From: Anaerolineales bacterium
Lineage (GTDB): Bacteria > Chloroflexota > Anaerolineae > Anaerolineales > UBA6663
Reading direction: 5' to 3'
Length of the DNA stretch: 41,882 bases
Assembly (NCBI GenBank): GCA_020845955.1
Contig: JADLEU010000323.1
Location: 1 to 41,882, forward strand
Part shown: positions 22,883 to 33,100 of the stretch, in pieces
Numbering within the stretch: the first letter of the stretch is position 1
Layout: every line of letters starts with the position of its first letter
Translations under genes and position numbers: made by a program
Notes under the pieces: generated by a model
The model's database searches: none
Told to the model about the DNA's origin: nothing
What the model saw: the letters and a program-made list of their open reading frames with translations, nothing else

Positions 22883-24159
22883 TGCGCAAGTACGTCCTCC
22901 GCGACCACCGTCACGTGCACCCCTTCAATGAGGAGGCGCGTGATCTACGCATCCAGAATAAACCCCTCTGGCTCCACCAGCGCGACACGCTGGCGTCTTA
23001 TACAACTCAGGAGATCGTCGCCGACCGCTTCGATGCGCTGCCGCGCGATGGGGCCGAATGTCTGGTCCATGCCGATAACCTGTATTTCGACCAGGAATAC
23101 ATTGAAGCCTTTATGCGGGCGGCCCGCCAGCTCGGTGTCCCGGCCCGCGCGGCCTTTGCACCCGACAACAAGACCTTCCAGCAGCACTCTCTGCCCCTTT
23201 CGACCAGCTTCGAACGCGACGGCAACCTCTACCTGGCCAACCTGTGGTACTTCCCGGCGGGCATCACGAACGACCCGCAGCCGGTCGTTATCGACTTTCA
23301 GAGCCGCGAGATCGGCTACTACCATGTGCCGACCTACATGGCTGCTGATCAGGGCGATCTGGTTTACCAAGTGCCGCTGTTGGGCTTGATCGCCATCGAC
23401 GCTTGGGTCCACATCCTGATGGCCGACATGGTCTTCGGGCTCTTCAAGCGCGGCGCCCGCTTCGAAAAGCGCGCCCAGGAGAGGACGGCGTTCAAGCTGC
23501 GGGTGTTGTGGCGCGCACTGCTGGAGCAAAAACAGGTGCTGCGCTGTTCCGACGTGGTTCGGATCGGCCGCAACTGCACCATCGACCCCTCCGCCACCAT
23601 CACCGGCCCGTCGTCCATTGGAGACAACTGCACCATTGGAGCCGGGGTCGCCATCGACAATTGCACCATCGGTGACAATGTCAACATCTCTCAGGGCTGC
23701 CAGTTGCTGCTGTCGACCGTTGGCGACGGGGCGTTCCTGCCGTTCCGAGCCTCGCTGTTCATGACCACCCTGATGGAAAACGCCATGGTGGCCCAGAACA
23801 CCTGCCTGCAGCTGTGCGTCATCGGCCGCCGCACGTTTATTGGCGCTGGCAGCACCTTCACTGACTACAACCTGCTCCCCACCCCCATCCGCGCCATGAA
23901 CGCCAACCTGGAGTTGCGCGACAGCAGCGCACCGGTCCTGGGCGGCTGTGTCGGGCACAACTGCCGCATTGGCTCGGGCATGATCATCTATCCAGCCCGG
24001 ACGATCGAGTCCGACGTGGTGCTCTTCGCCTCGCCCGAGCGGCGCGTCGTCGACCGCAACATCGCTTTTGAGGACAGCGATCATCACAAGATCCGGCTGG
24101 CGCCTCTACACCGGCGGCTGTACCCCCGCAAGGGCGAGAAAGTGGCCGACACCTGGTAA
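22882..24159 (+). CDS. Left-handed beta-helix (hexapeptide repeat) protein with nucleotidyltransferase-like N-terminal region
   Basis: The product of about 425 residues starts MRKYVLRDHRHVHPFNEEARDL. The N-terminal half (residues 1-225) has ECLVHADNLYFDQEYIEAFM and NKTFQQHSLPL, vaguely like a sugar-nucleotidyltransferase or a unique domain, but lacks a clear GxGTRxxP signature. The C-terminal half from about residue 230 has hexapeptide repeats (IGRNCTIDPSATITGPSSIG, IGDNCTIGAGVAIDNCTIG, IGRRTFIGAGSTF, VGHNCRIGSG), forming a left-handed beta-helix as in GlmU and acyltransferases. The ATG at 22882 overlaps the preceding stop. The next gene is an acyl-ACP-reductase-like enzyme, which suggests acyl or sugar transfer linked to lipid. 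The precise reaction is unknown. Confidence 0.75.
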   Translation: MRKYVLRDHRHVHPFNEEARDLRIQNKPLWLHQRDTLASYTTQEIVADRFDALPRDGAECLVHADNLYFDQEYIEAFMRAARQLGVPARAAFAPDNKTFQQHSLPLSTSFERDGNLYLANLWYFPAGITNDPQPVVIDFQSREIGYYHVPTYMAADQGDLVYQVPLLGLIAIDAWVHILMADMVFGLFKRGARFEKRAQERTAFKLRVLWRALLEQKQVLRCSDVVRIGRNCTIDPSATITGPSSIGDNCTIGAGVAIDNCTIGDNVNISQGCQLLLSTVGDGAFLPFRASLFMTTLMENAMVAQNTCLQLCVIGRRTFIGAGSTFTDYNLLPTPIRAMNANLELRDSSAPVLGGCVGHNCRIGSGMIIYPARTIESDVVLFASPERRVVDRNIAFEDSDHHKIRLAPLHRRLYPRKGEKVADTW

Positions 24160-24179
24160 CCGGTTGCCGGTTACCCACG

Positions 24180-25271
24180 ATGGACACCTTCGCCTTCATC
24201 ATCCACCCGATCGACCCAAAGCGCGACGTAAGCCGCAAGTTCCCGCTGTTGGGCCGGCTGCTCACCCCTGCCCAGATCAACTTCCTCAGCACCTTCTTTC
24301 CACCCGTCTACATTTCTCAAATTGACGGGCTGCGCTCGCCGGCAACCGGCCGGGAAGTTAGGGGGTGGTTTGTGGCCTGTCCGCTGACCCCGGCGCGCAT
24401 GCTCGAATTGCCCGAAAGCACGGTGTACCGTAAAATAGTGGAGACTGGCCGGTTTGCAGAGCGTCTGGGGGCGCAAATCCTGGGCCTGGGAGCGTTTACG
24501 TCGGTCGTGGGAGATGCCGGCCTAACGATTTCCCAAAGGCTCTCCATCCCGGTGACTACGGGCGATTCCTATACCGTGGCGGTGGCCGTCGAGGCCGTGA
24601 TCGCCGCGGCGCGTCAGATGGAGGTTCCGCTGGCGAGCGCCTCGGCGGTGGTGCTAGGGACAACGGGCGCAGTTGGCGCCGCGGCGGCCGAGCTCTTGGC
24701 CGGCGACATCGGCAAGCTTTGGCTGATCGGGCGGCGTCCAGATGCTTTGCAGACGCTCTGCCGGCGGCTGCGCGAGCGCACGCCGGCCCGGGTGGCCGTG
24801 GCCACCGACCTGGCGCCGCTGGCCAAGGCTGACCTGGTGCTGACAGTGACAAGCGCGCTCGACAGCCTGATCGAACCGCGGCACTTACGCCCGGGCGCGG
24901 TAGTGTGCGATGTGGCTCGCCCGCGAGACGTGTCGGCGCGAGTCGCCGCCGAGCGTGATGATGTGCTCGTGATTGATGGCGGTATGGTGCAGATGCCCGG
25001 CACAGCCACTCGGCTAAATTTCGATTTTGGGTTTCCGCCTGGTATGGTGTACGCCTGCATGGCAGAAACCATGGCGCTGGCGTTAGAAGGCCGGAACGAA
25101 AGCTTTACCCTCGGCCGCGCGATTACGATCGAAAAGGTGCGCGAGATTGCCGCGATGGCGTCGAAACATGGGTTCCGATTGGGCGGGCTCCGGTCCTTCG
25201 AACGCGCCGTCACGCCCGAACAGATCGAGCGCGTTGCGGCGCGGGCCGCTCGGGCCAGGGGAGGCGTGTGA
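24180..25271 (+). CDS. Acyl-ACP reductase-like (AAR-like) enzyme
   Basis: I place this 363-residue protein near the long-chain acyl-ACP reductase family, best known from cyanobacteria, which makes fatty aldehydes from acyl-ACP with NADPH. It shares GLGAFTSVVGDAGL near residues 103-116, PVTTGDSYTVAVAVEAV near 125-141, the Rossmann motif VVLGTTGAVGAAAAELL near 157-173, the DVARPRDVS and VIDGGMVQMPG region, and MVYACMAETMALALEGRNES containing Cys293 - close to the catalytic Cys294 of the Synechococcus enzyme. The end RAITIEKVREIAAMASKHGF also fits. It would normally be auto-annotated as a shikimate-dehydrogenase-like protein. No aldehyde deformylating oxygenase is nearby. Activity is inferred; the active-site match makes it credible. 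Confidence 0.75.
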   Translation: MDTFAFIIHPIDPKRDVSRKFPLLGRLLTPAQINFLSTFFPPVYISQIDGLRSPATGREVRGWFVACPLTPARMLELPESTVYRKIVETGRFAERLGAQILGLGAFTSVVGDAGLTISQRLSIPVTTGDSYTVAVAVEAVIAAARQMEVPLASASAVVLGTTGAVGAAAAELLAGDIGKLWLIGRRPDALQTLCRRLRERTPARVAVATDLAPLAKADLVLTVTSALDSLIEPRHLRPGAVVCDVARPRDVSARVAAERDDVLVIDGGMVQMPGTATRLNFDFGFPPGMVYACMAETMALALEGRNESFTLGRAITIEKVREIAAMASKHGFRLGGLRSFERAVTPEQIERVAARAARARGGV

Positions 25272-26110
25272 TGACAGGCCGGTTGAGGCAGGGCAAGCGC
25301 ATCCTTCTCGTCGTAGAGGACGATCCCGACACCGCCAACTTGCTCTCGATGTTCTTCGGCGGCCACGAATTCATCGTCGACGTGGCTGGACGAGGCGAGG
25401 AGGCCGTGACGCTGGCGCGTCGGCGCCTGCCCGACGTGATCCTACTCGATATTGGCCTGCCCGACTTTGACGGTTACGCTGTCTGCGAAGAACTGCGCCA
25501 GTCGCCGCGCACCAGCCATATCCCCATCATCATGCTCAGCGAGAAGACCTCCCTGTCCGATCGGGTGACGGGGTTGGGCGCGGGCGCTCAAGACTACGTC
25601 ACCAAGCCTTTCGACCTCGAAGAACTGCGTCTGCGCGTCCAAAACCTTGTGGCCCGCTCGCTGCGCGAGAACTTGGTCGATCCGCGCACCAATCTGCCTA
25701 CCGGGCCGTGGATCGACGACCAACTCAAGCGCGTGCGTGAGCGGGCGGGTTGGCATGCGCTGCAGTGCCGGATCGAGGCCTACGAACCCTTCCTCGATCA
25801 GAATGGCTTTGTGGCCGGCGATGATGTGCTCAAGTTCGCAGCTCGCCTGCTACGCGAAGCGACCGACCAGTTGGGCACACCGGAAGACTTTATCGGCCAC
25901 CCCAGCACCGAGACGTTCTTGATTCTGACAGGCGCCGCCGAGCCCGACGCGCTGGCTGCCCGGCTGCGTAGCCGATTCAATACCGAAGTGGTCACCCATT
26001 ACAATTTCGTGGACCGCGAGCGCGGCTACATCCTGGCCAACGGCCCCGATGGCCAGGCGCTGCCGGTGCCCTTCATGACCCTGGAGGTCACCACTCGCGC
26101 GTCAAACTAG
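25271..26110 (+). CDS. Response regulator with degenerate GGDEF-like domain, first copy
   Basis: The 279-residue protein has a receiver domain (residues 11-130) with ILLVVEDDPD, the phospho-acceptor Asp60 in VILLDIGLPDFDGY and the lysine in DYVTKPFDLEEL. The C-terminal half, from DPRTNLPTGPWIDDQL, resembles a GGDEF domain, but its signature position reads HPSTETFLIL, so it cannot be an active diguanylate cyclase of known type. The ATG at 25271 overlaps the stop of the AAR-like gene. A paralogous regulator follows after 52 bases. It probably works with the giant kinase two genes downstream. The end RERGYILANGPDGQALPVPFMTLEV is shared with the paralog. Confidence 0.88.
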   Translation: MTGRLRQGKRILLVVEDDPDTANLLSMFFGGHEFIVDVAGRGEEAVTLARRRLPDVILLDIGLPDFDGYAVCEELRQSPRTSHIPIIMLSEKTSLSDRVTGLGAGAQDYVTKPFDLEELRLRVQNLVARSLRENLVDPRTNLPTGPWIDDQLKRVRERAGWHALQCRIEAYEPFLDQNGFVAGDDVLKFAARLLREATDQLGTPEDFIGHPSTETFLILTGAAEPDALAARLRSRFNTEVVTHYNFVDRERGYILANGPDGQALPVPFMTLEVTTRASN

Positions 26111-26162
26111 CGCCGAGCGCCAGCCCGCCCGGTACGGCCGAGCGGAGGAGAGGGAGGCACGG

Positions 26163-27059
26163 ATGAGCAAAGGCAGAATCCTCGTCGTCGAAGATGATTT
26201 CGACATTTCGAACATGCTGCGGATCTATTTCACGGGCCAGGGCTTCGAGGTCAGCGTCGCCCCGCGCGGCGGCGAGGCGTTGGCTATGACGCGTCAGAGC
26301 CTGCCGCACCTGATTGTGCTCGACATTATGTTGCCCGATATGGACGGCTACACGGTCTGCAAGCAGCTGCGGACGACAACCCGCACCAGCCACATCCCCA
26401 TCATCTTTCTCACCCAGAAAGATGAGCGCAGCGACAAGATCGCCGGCCTGGAACTCGGCGCCGACGATTACATTACGAAGCCCTTCGACATTGAGGAGCT
26501 CAAGCTGCGGGTGACGAACGCCATTGTGCGGCAGGAGCGCGAGAGCCAGACCGATCCACGCACTGGCCTGCCTTCCGGCCGGCTGATCGAGGACCACTTG
26601 CGCCGCATCATCCGCACACAGGGCTGGGCCTTGCTTGACTGTCGTCTGAACCACTTCGAGCGCTTCAAAGACGTCTATGGGTTCATTGCCGGCGACGAGG
26701 TGCTGCGGTTCACGTCCATTCTGTTGGGCGAAGTGGTCGATGAGGTCGGCACAGCCAATGACTTCATTGGCCATCCTGGCGGCGACAACTTTGTGGTCGT
26801 CACAACCACCGCGGCTGGTCCGCGCGTCCGCGATCGGTTGAAGGCCCGCTTCAACGACGAAATACTGACTCATTACAGCTTTGTCGATCGCGAACGCGGC
26901 TTTAGCCTCGCCAAGAACCACGACGGCCAGGAGGTCCAGGTGCCACTGATGACCATGGCGATTGGCCTAGTCACTTCTGAGACGCGCAGCTTCGCCGACA
27001 TCCGCGAGATCACCGAGCTCGCGGCCGAGGCCCGCCGGCAGGACGCGGTGGCCGTCTAG
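26163..27059 (+). CDS. Response regulator with GGDEF-like domain (GGDNF), second copy
   Basis: The 298-residue protein is a paralog of the previous one. The receiver has ILVVEDDFDISNML, Asp54 in IVLDIMLPDMDGY and DYITKPFDIEEL. The second half begins DPRTGLPSGRLIEDHL and holds HPGGDNFVVV, a near-GGDEF with Asn in place of Glu. In active cyclases the fourth position is Glu or Asp, so activity is doubtful but substrate binding may remain. AGGAGAGGGAGG lies just before the ATG at 26163. The C-terminal tail is about 20 residues longer than the paralog's. It lies 41 bases before the preferred start of the kinase gene and may be its output. Confidence 0.88.
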   Translation: MSKGRILVVEDDFDISNMLRIYFTGQGFEVSVAPRGGEALAMTRQSLPHLIVLDIMLPDMDGYTVCKQLRTTTRTSHIPIIFLTQKDERSDKIAGLELGADDYITKPFDIEELKLRVTNAIVRQERESQTDPRTGLPSGRLIEDHLRRIIRTQGWALLDCRLNHFERFKDVYGFIAGDEVLRFTSILLGEVVDEVGTANDFIGHPGGDNFVVVTTTAAGPRVRDRLKARFNDEILTHYSFVDRERGFSLAKNHDGQEVQVPLMTMAIGLVTSETRSFADIREITELAAEARRQDAVAV

Positions 27060-27100
27060 CACGCCGCTGGTTGACCGGCGGCCGGGATACACGACGAGGC

Positions 27101-30100
27101 ATGGGCTTTGGAGCCGCACTTCCGCTGGCACTGGCCGTCCTGGCGGTCGGCGCAGCGCTGCTGGGACTGACGGCCGTCAGCCTGCGCTGGCTTCGCCGGC
27201 GCAGGCTGACGGCCCTTGCCTATCGGCTGCCCGCCCTAGCGGCCGTGCCGGCCGCCGCCCAAGGGGCTGGGGTCGTGGTGGCTGCGCTGGGCGGCCGGGT
27301 AGAGTATGCCAACGAGCGTGCCCGCCAGCTCTTTGGCCTGAATGGCGAGGCGCCGCGACTGCGCCAGTTGCTGCACGCTGCCCAACCGCCGGACCGCCTG
27401 CTCGAACTGTTCGCCGCCGAGGGCCAGGCCGAAGTGAGCCTGGCCGACCGGCCGGTACAAGTCACTTCGCTGCGCGTGGCGCTGCCCGGCGAGCCGGAGC
27501 GCTTTGTGATCGTGTTGCGCGACACCACCGGCGAAGCGCTAGCCCGAGCCAACCAAGACAGTGTGCAAGCGCTGTGTGTCGTGGCCGATATCAATCGGTC
27601 CATCACGAGCAGCCTGGATCCTGCCGAGACCTATGACGCGGTCGTGGCGAGCTTGCCCCGTGCCTTCCGCTTCAGCTTAGCCGAGTTGAACCTGTGGGAC
27701 CCGGCTGCCGCCCTGCTGCGGCCGGTGCGCCATTCTGGCGATCAGGATTATCCGCGCCAGCTCGAACTGGTGGGTGCTCACTATGCGCCCGACGAGGGGT
27801 ATTCGGGCTGGATCACCACGCGCCGCGAGCCGCTGCTGGTGGCAAACATCAACGCCTATGAGGCTGTGCGGCCAAAGCTCTTTGGCGTTGACTTCCCGTT
27901 CGAGGCGTACCTTGGTGTGCCGTTGCTGATCGGAGATGACTTTGTAGGCACGCTGGAGTTGGCCAGCTATCACCCAGATGCCTTCCAGGTCAACGATCTG
28001 GCGGTGCTCAGCCTGATTGGCGCCCAGGCTGCTCAGGCCATTCGCAATGCGCAGCGCTTTGCCGAGCAACAGCGGCACGCGGCCGAACTTTCAGGCCTAG
28101 CGGAGATCACGCGCGCGCTGGAGGCCAGTTCCGACCCGCGCGAGCTCTATGGCCGCCTGGCTGCCGAGGTCGCCCGATTCCTGGCTGTTGAGCAGGTGGC
28201 CTTCATGGACTTTCAGCCCGAGGCCAGCCTCCTGATCGGACAGCCCCCGTTCCACGGGATGCCTGACATTGTGGCTGAGGTCTACCGTCTGGCGCTTGAG
28301 CCTGACAGCCTGGCCTTGCGGCTGTGGGAACTGGCCGAGCCCTGGCTGTCGAACGATGTGCCCAACGACCCCGATGTCGACGCGCTGGGCCTACGCGAGT
28401 TTGCCGTTGCCACTGGCGCGCGTACCACGCTGCTGGCGCCAATCGGCACGCCAGGCCGGCGCATGGGCCTGGTGCAAATCTCGAACAAGCTCGACGGTAG
28501 CCCTTTTCTGACCGATGACGTGCGCCTGCTGCAGGCCTTTGCCGCGCAAGTCGCCGCCATTCTCGACAACGCCCGGCTGGTGCGCGAGGCGCAGGTGCGT
28601 GCCGAGGAGGCCGACATTCTGCGCGGCATTGCCGCGGCGACGGCCGCCACGCCCGATCTGGACACCGCGCTGCGCCTGGCAATGCGCCAGGCAGCCAGCC
28701 TGCTGCGCTTCGACTACGGCATGATCGCGCTACTGGACGAGGCCCGTGGCGAGCTGGTGCCGCACCCCGCCTCGGTCTATGGCGGCCAGCCGGACGAGGC
28801 TCTGGCCGTCCGGCTGCGCAATGACGACCCGCTCTTTGCGGCCTCCATCACCCGCACGCGGCGGCCATTTCTCTCGGGCCGCGCCCTGCGCGACCGCCGC
28901 ATTGCCGGTTTCTATCGGCAGCTCGTGGAGCACTTCCAGGTCAACAGCGCCATGGACGTGCCCCTCGTCGTCAGCGACCGCTGCATTGGCGAGATGATTG
29001 TTGTGGCGCGCCGCGAGCACGCCTTCACCCGCAGCGACCTACGGCTGCTCTCTACCATCGCGTCACAGTTGGCCTCGGCCATCGAGCGGGCCCGGCTGTC
29101 TGCCGCCACCGACCAGAACCTGCAGCGCCGCGTCGATCAACTGACTGCGCTGACCCGTGTGAGCCGCGAGCTCAACCAGACGCTGGAGTTGGAGCGCATT
29201 CTGCGGCTCGTGCACGACGAAGTCGTGCATGCCACCCGGGCCGACTGCGGCACGCTGGTGTTGCTGGACCAGGAGGCCGCGCCCGGCAGTGTAGCCATGC
29301 GCCTGGGAGAAGAGACGCTGGGCAACATGCTGACGACGTTGGAAGCCGAGTTCGTGCGTGGTGAGGCCCCGCGCCGGCATGTGATCAGCTTGCCGCCGGA
29401 CTCGGAGCTTGCCGCCCATGCTGGTGTGCAATCTGTTCTGATAGTACCCATCCTTGTGCAGGGTCAGGTAGTCGGGTTGGTGCACCTGCATAGCCGCCGG
29501 GCGGTGGGCTTTGACGAATCGGCCCAAGAGGCCGCGCAGGCTTTGGCCGCGCAAACCGCCATCGCCGTTGAAAACACGCGTCGCTACGCCGAACAAATCC
29601 GACGGGCCGACTTGCTGCGCCGCCGGGCCGACCAGCTAGGCCAATTGTTCGAGGTCTCGCAAAGTGTGCGTTCTGACCGGCCGCTCGGCGACAACCTCGA
29701 GGCCATTGCCTTCGGCCTGCAGGAGGCCGTCGGCTTCAATGTCGTACTCATCAGCGTCCTCGACCCCAAATCTCGGCGTCTATTGGCCGCGGCGGCCAGT
29801 GGATTGCCGCTGGCTGCTTTTGAAGCCCTGACCCGGGTGCAGGTGTTGTGGGACGAGGTTGCTCGCGTTCTGCGCGATGAGTTTCGACTGAGCCAATCCT
29901 TCTTCCTCCCAGGCGAGCGCGCTGCCTCGCTCGTCCGTGGCCTGGAAAACCTGCTGGCCCACCAGTCCGTCACCGAGCCGGAAGTTCTGGCCGATTGGCA
30001 GCCCCAAGACGCGCTGCTGGTTCCCTTGCGCGGGTCGCACGACGAGCCGGTTGGCCTGCTCACAGTCGGCGGTCCCCGCGATGGCCGCCGGCCCGACCGG

Positions 30101-33100
30101 AACACAGTCGAGATCATCGAGATTTTCGCCAACCAGGCCGCGCAGGCGATTGAAAACGCGCGCCTGTATGCCGCAGCCGAGCGCCGCGCCGGACAACTAC
30201 TCGCGCTGCACCGCGTGGTCGAGGCCGCCAGCGCCCCGGCCAACCGCGGCCGCCTGGCCCAAATCGTCGTTACTACCCTGCTGGCCGAGATGCGCGGACC
30301 CGACGTCGCTGTTCTGGCGTTGCGAGCGGCCAGTAACGCCGCTCCCGGGGCGCCGCCGCGACTGGAAATTGCTGGCGCGGCCGGCACGATCCGGCCGCAC
30401 ATCGCGCTGGATCCACTGCTCGCCGGCACCACGCCCTTAGGCGACGCCGTAACCGGGGGTGGCCCGATGCTGCTGCTCCAGGCTGCCGAGACCGATTGGG
30501 GTCTCAACCCCTTCGTTGTCGCGTTAGAGGCCGCTTCCTTCGTCAGCGTCCCCATCGTCAGCCAGGGGGCAGCGGTGGGTGCCCTGTTTGTCGGCGCGCA
30601 TCACGCCGCCAATCAACCCAGCCCGTTCGAACCTGAAGACCTGGATGTCTACACGATCCTGGCCAACCAGTTGGGGGCACGTCTCGAAAGCGCCCGACTG
30701 GAGGCCGACATTGAACAGCGCGCCGCCCAGTTGGCGGCGCTGGCCGAGGTGTCGCAGACCATCACTGCCACCCTGCGCACGGTTGATGTGCTCCAGGCCG
30801 TGCTTGGTCCCCACGCTCTGCGCCGCGTTCTTGATTACGATAGCGTAACGCTCTGGCTGCGCGACGGCGAGCGGCTGCGCATCGCCGCTGCCCACGGATT
30901 CGAAGACGATGCTGAACGGCTTGGCCTGCAGGTCGACATCGCCGACAGTGTGCTCTTTGCCGAGATGGCCCGCACCCAGGCCCCCATCGTCGTGCCTGAT
31001 GTCTGGGCCGACCCGCGCTTCGCGGCCGGCCAGCTGCAGCCAACCCGATCTTGGCTGGCCGCACCGCTAGCCAGCAAAGGCCGCATCTTGGGCGTGCTGG
31101 CCCTCGACAAGGCGGAGGCGCACTACTACTCGCAGCAGGCTGCCTCCATCCTTCTGGCCTTTGCCAGCCAGGCTGCCGTGGCGCTCGACAATGCTCATCT
31201 GTTTGAGGAGAGCGAGCAGCGCACGCAGCTGCTCGACGAGCGCTCGCAGCGCCTGGCGCGGCTAAACCGCGTGTCCGCCCAGTTGAGCGGCACCCTCTAT
31301 GCGGATCAGATCTACGCCATTACCCTGACAGAGATGGTAGGCGCGCTAGATGTCGCCCGGGCGCTGGCGCTCACCCTGGATCCCGGCGGCCAGGCGCAGC
31401 TGACGGCCTACCACCCCGCCTTGCCGGGCGAGCCCGCGCCGGCCGGCTGGGTCCTGGGTCACGTGGCCGAAACGCTTACCGCCGTGGCAATGGAAGACGT
31501 TGTGCACGACGCCTTGCTGGCGACCGAACCCGGCGCGGCGGCCGCACTGCAGGCCCGCGGCGTCTGGTCCTTGCTGGTCGTGCCGCTGGTCATAGCCGGC
31601 CAGATGGCAGCGGCCATCCAGCTCGAGGAGACGCGCGCCGCGCGCCGCTTCACGCCGGGCGAGATCGAGTTGGCGCAGACCTTGGCCAACCAGGCGGCGG
31701 TCGCCGTGCAGAACGCCCGTCTGTACGCCGAGACTAAGGCGCGCAACGAAGAGCTGGTGGTGCTCAACCGCGTCACCTCCACCGTCAACTCGCTGCTGGA
31801 CCTCGAAGCCATGCTGCGCGCCACGGCGCGCGAAATGGTACCGATCTTCGCAGCCCGGCATTGCGGCATCGCCCTGCTCAACGCCGCGGGCACCCACCTA
31901 ACCGTAATCGCCGATGCCTCAGCTCGCCCGGATGACCCAAGCTCTGCCGGCCTTGCCATCGCTCTGGCTGGCGACCCTTCATCGGTGCAAGTCATCGAAA
32001 CCGGCCAGTCGCTGATAGTGCCACGCGCTTTTGAGAACCCACTGACTGAACCAATTCACGACCTGCTGCGCGAGCGCGCCACGCACTGCCTGATGATCGT
32101 GCCTCTCCGCACGCGCGGTGAGGTCATTGGCACCATTGGCCTCGACACCGACCAGTCCGACCGCGTCTTCACGGCGCCCGAGGTGTCGCTGGCCGAGACG
32201 CTCGCCGGCCAGATCGCTGGCGCGGTAGAGAATGCCCGCTTTGCCCAGGAATTGGAGGCGCGCGTCACCGCCCGTACGGCCGAGGTCCAACGCGAGCGCG
32301 AGCGCGTCGAGATCCTGCTGCAAGTCACAACCGAGCTGTCGTCAAGCCTGGACCTCGATCGAGTGCTGACCCGCGCTCTGCAGCTCGTGACCGAATCGAT
32401 CCATGCCGACCGCGGCGCGATCTACCTGATCGACATGGAGTCCGACCAGTTGACCTACCGCGCCGCCCTGGGCCGCCCGCAGCCATTACCGCCGGGCGGC
32501 CAGCCAGCCTCCTTCCGCCGCAGCGAGGGTCTGGTCGGCTGGGCTATCCAGACCCGGCAGGGCGCGGTCATCGCGGATCTGGCCGCCGACCGGCGCTCGG
32601 AACCACTGCCCGATCTGGGACACGAGCAGCGCAGCGCCCTGGTCGTGCCGCTGTTGGCTAACGAAGATTCGCTTGGCGCGATGATTCTGTTCAGCCCGCA
32701 GCCCAACACCTTTGACGAGGATCAGCTTCGACTGGTCTCCGCTGCCGCCAACCAGGTCGCCGCCGCCATCAACAACGCCGAGCTCTACCGCTTGATCCGC
32801 GACCAGGCCGAGCGCCTAGGAGCCATGCTGCGTGGGCAGCAGGTGGAAGCCACCAAGAGCCGCGCGATCCTGGAAGGCATTGCCGACGGCGTCCTGGTGG
32901 CTGGCGCCGATGGGGCCGTGATCCTGATCAATGTGGCTTGCGAGCGCATCCTGGGACTGGACCGGCAGCGCGTGGTGGGCCATCCGATCACCGAACTCGT
33001 TGGCATCTATGGCGCGGGCAGTCAGGCGTGGACCGAGGCGATTCGCCGCTGGGGGCGAAACCCCAACAGTTATCAACCGGGCGATTTCGTCGATCAGCGC

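Noticed and set aside
22945-24087. Open frame of 380 residues on the minus strand
   Set aside because: It mirrors the beta-helix gene; its repeated patterns are the reverse of the hexapeptide repeats.
24180-25271. Reading the AAR-like protein as a shikimate dehydrogenase
   Set aside because: The Rossmann motif alone would suggest this, but the flanking segments and the Cys293 region follow the acyl-ACP reductase pattern, and the shikimate-binding residues are not seen.
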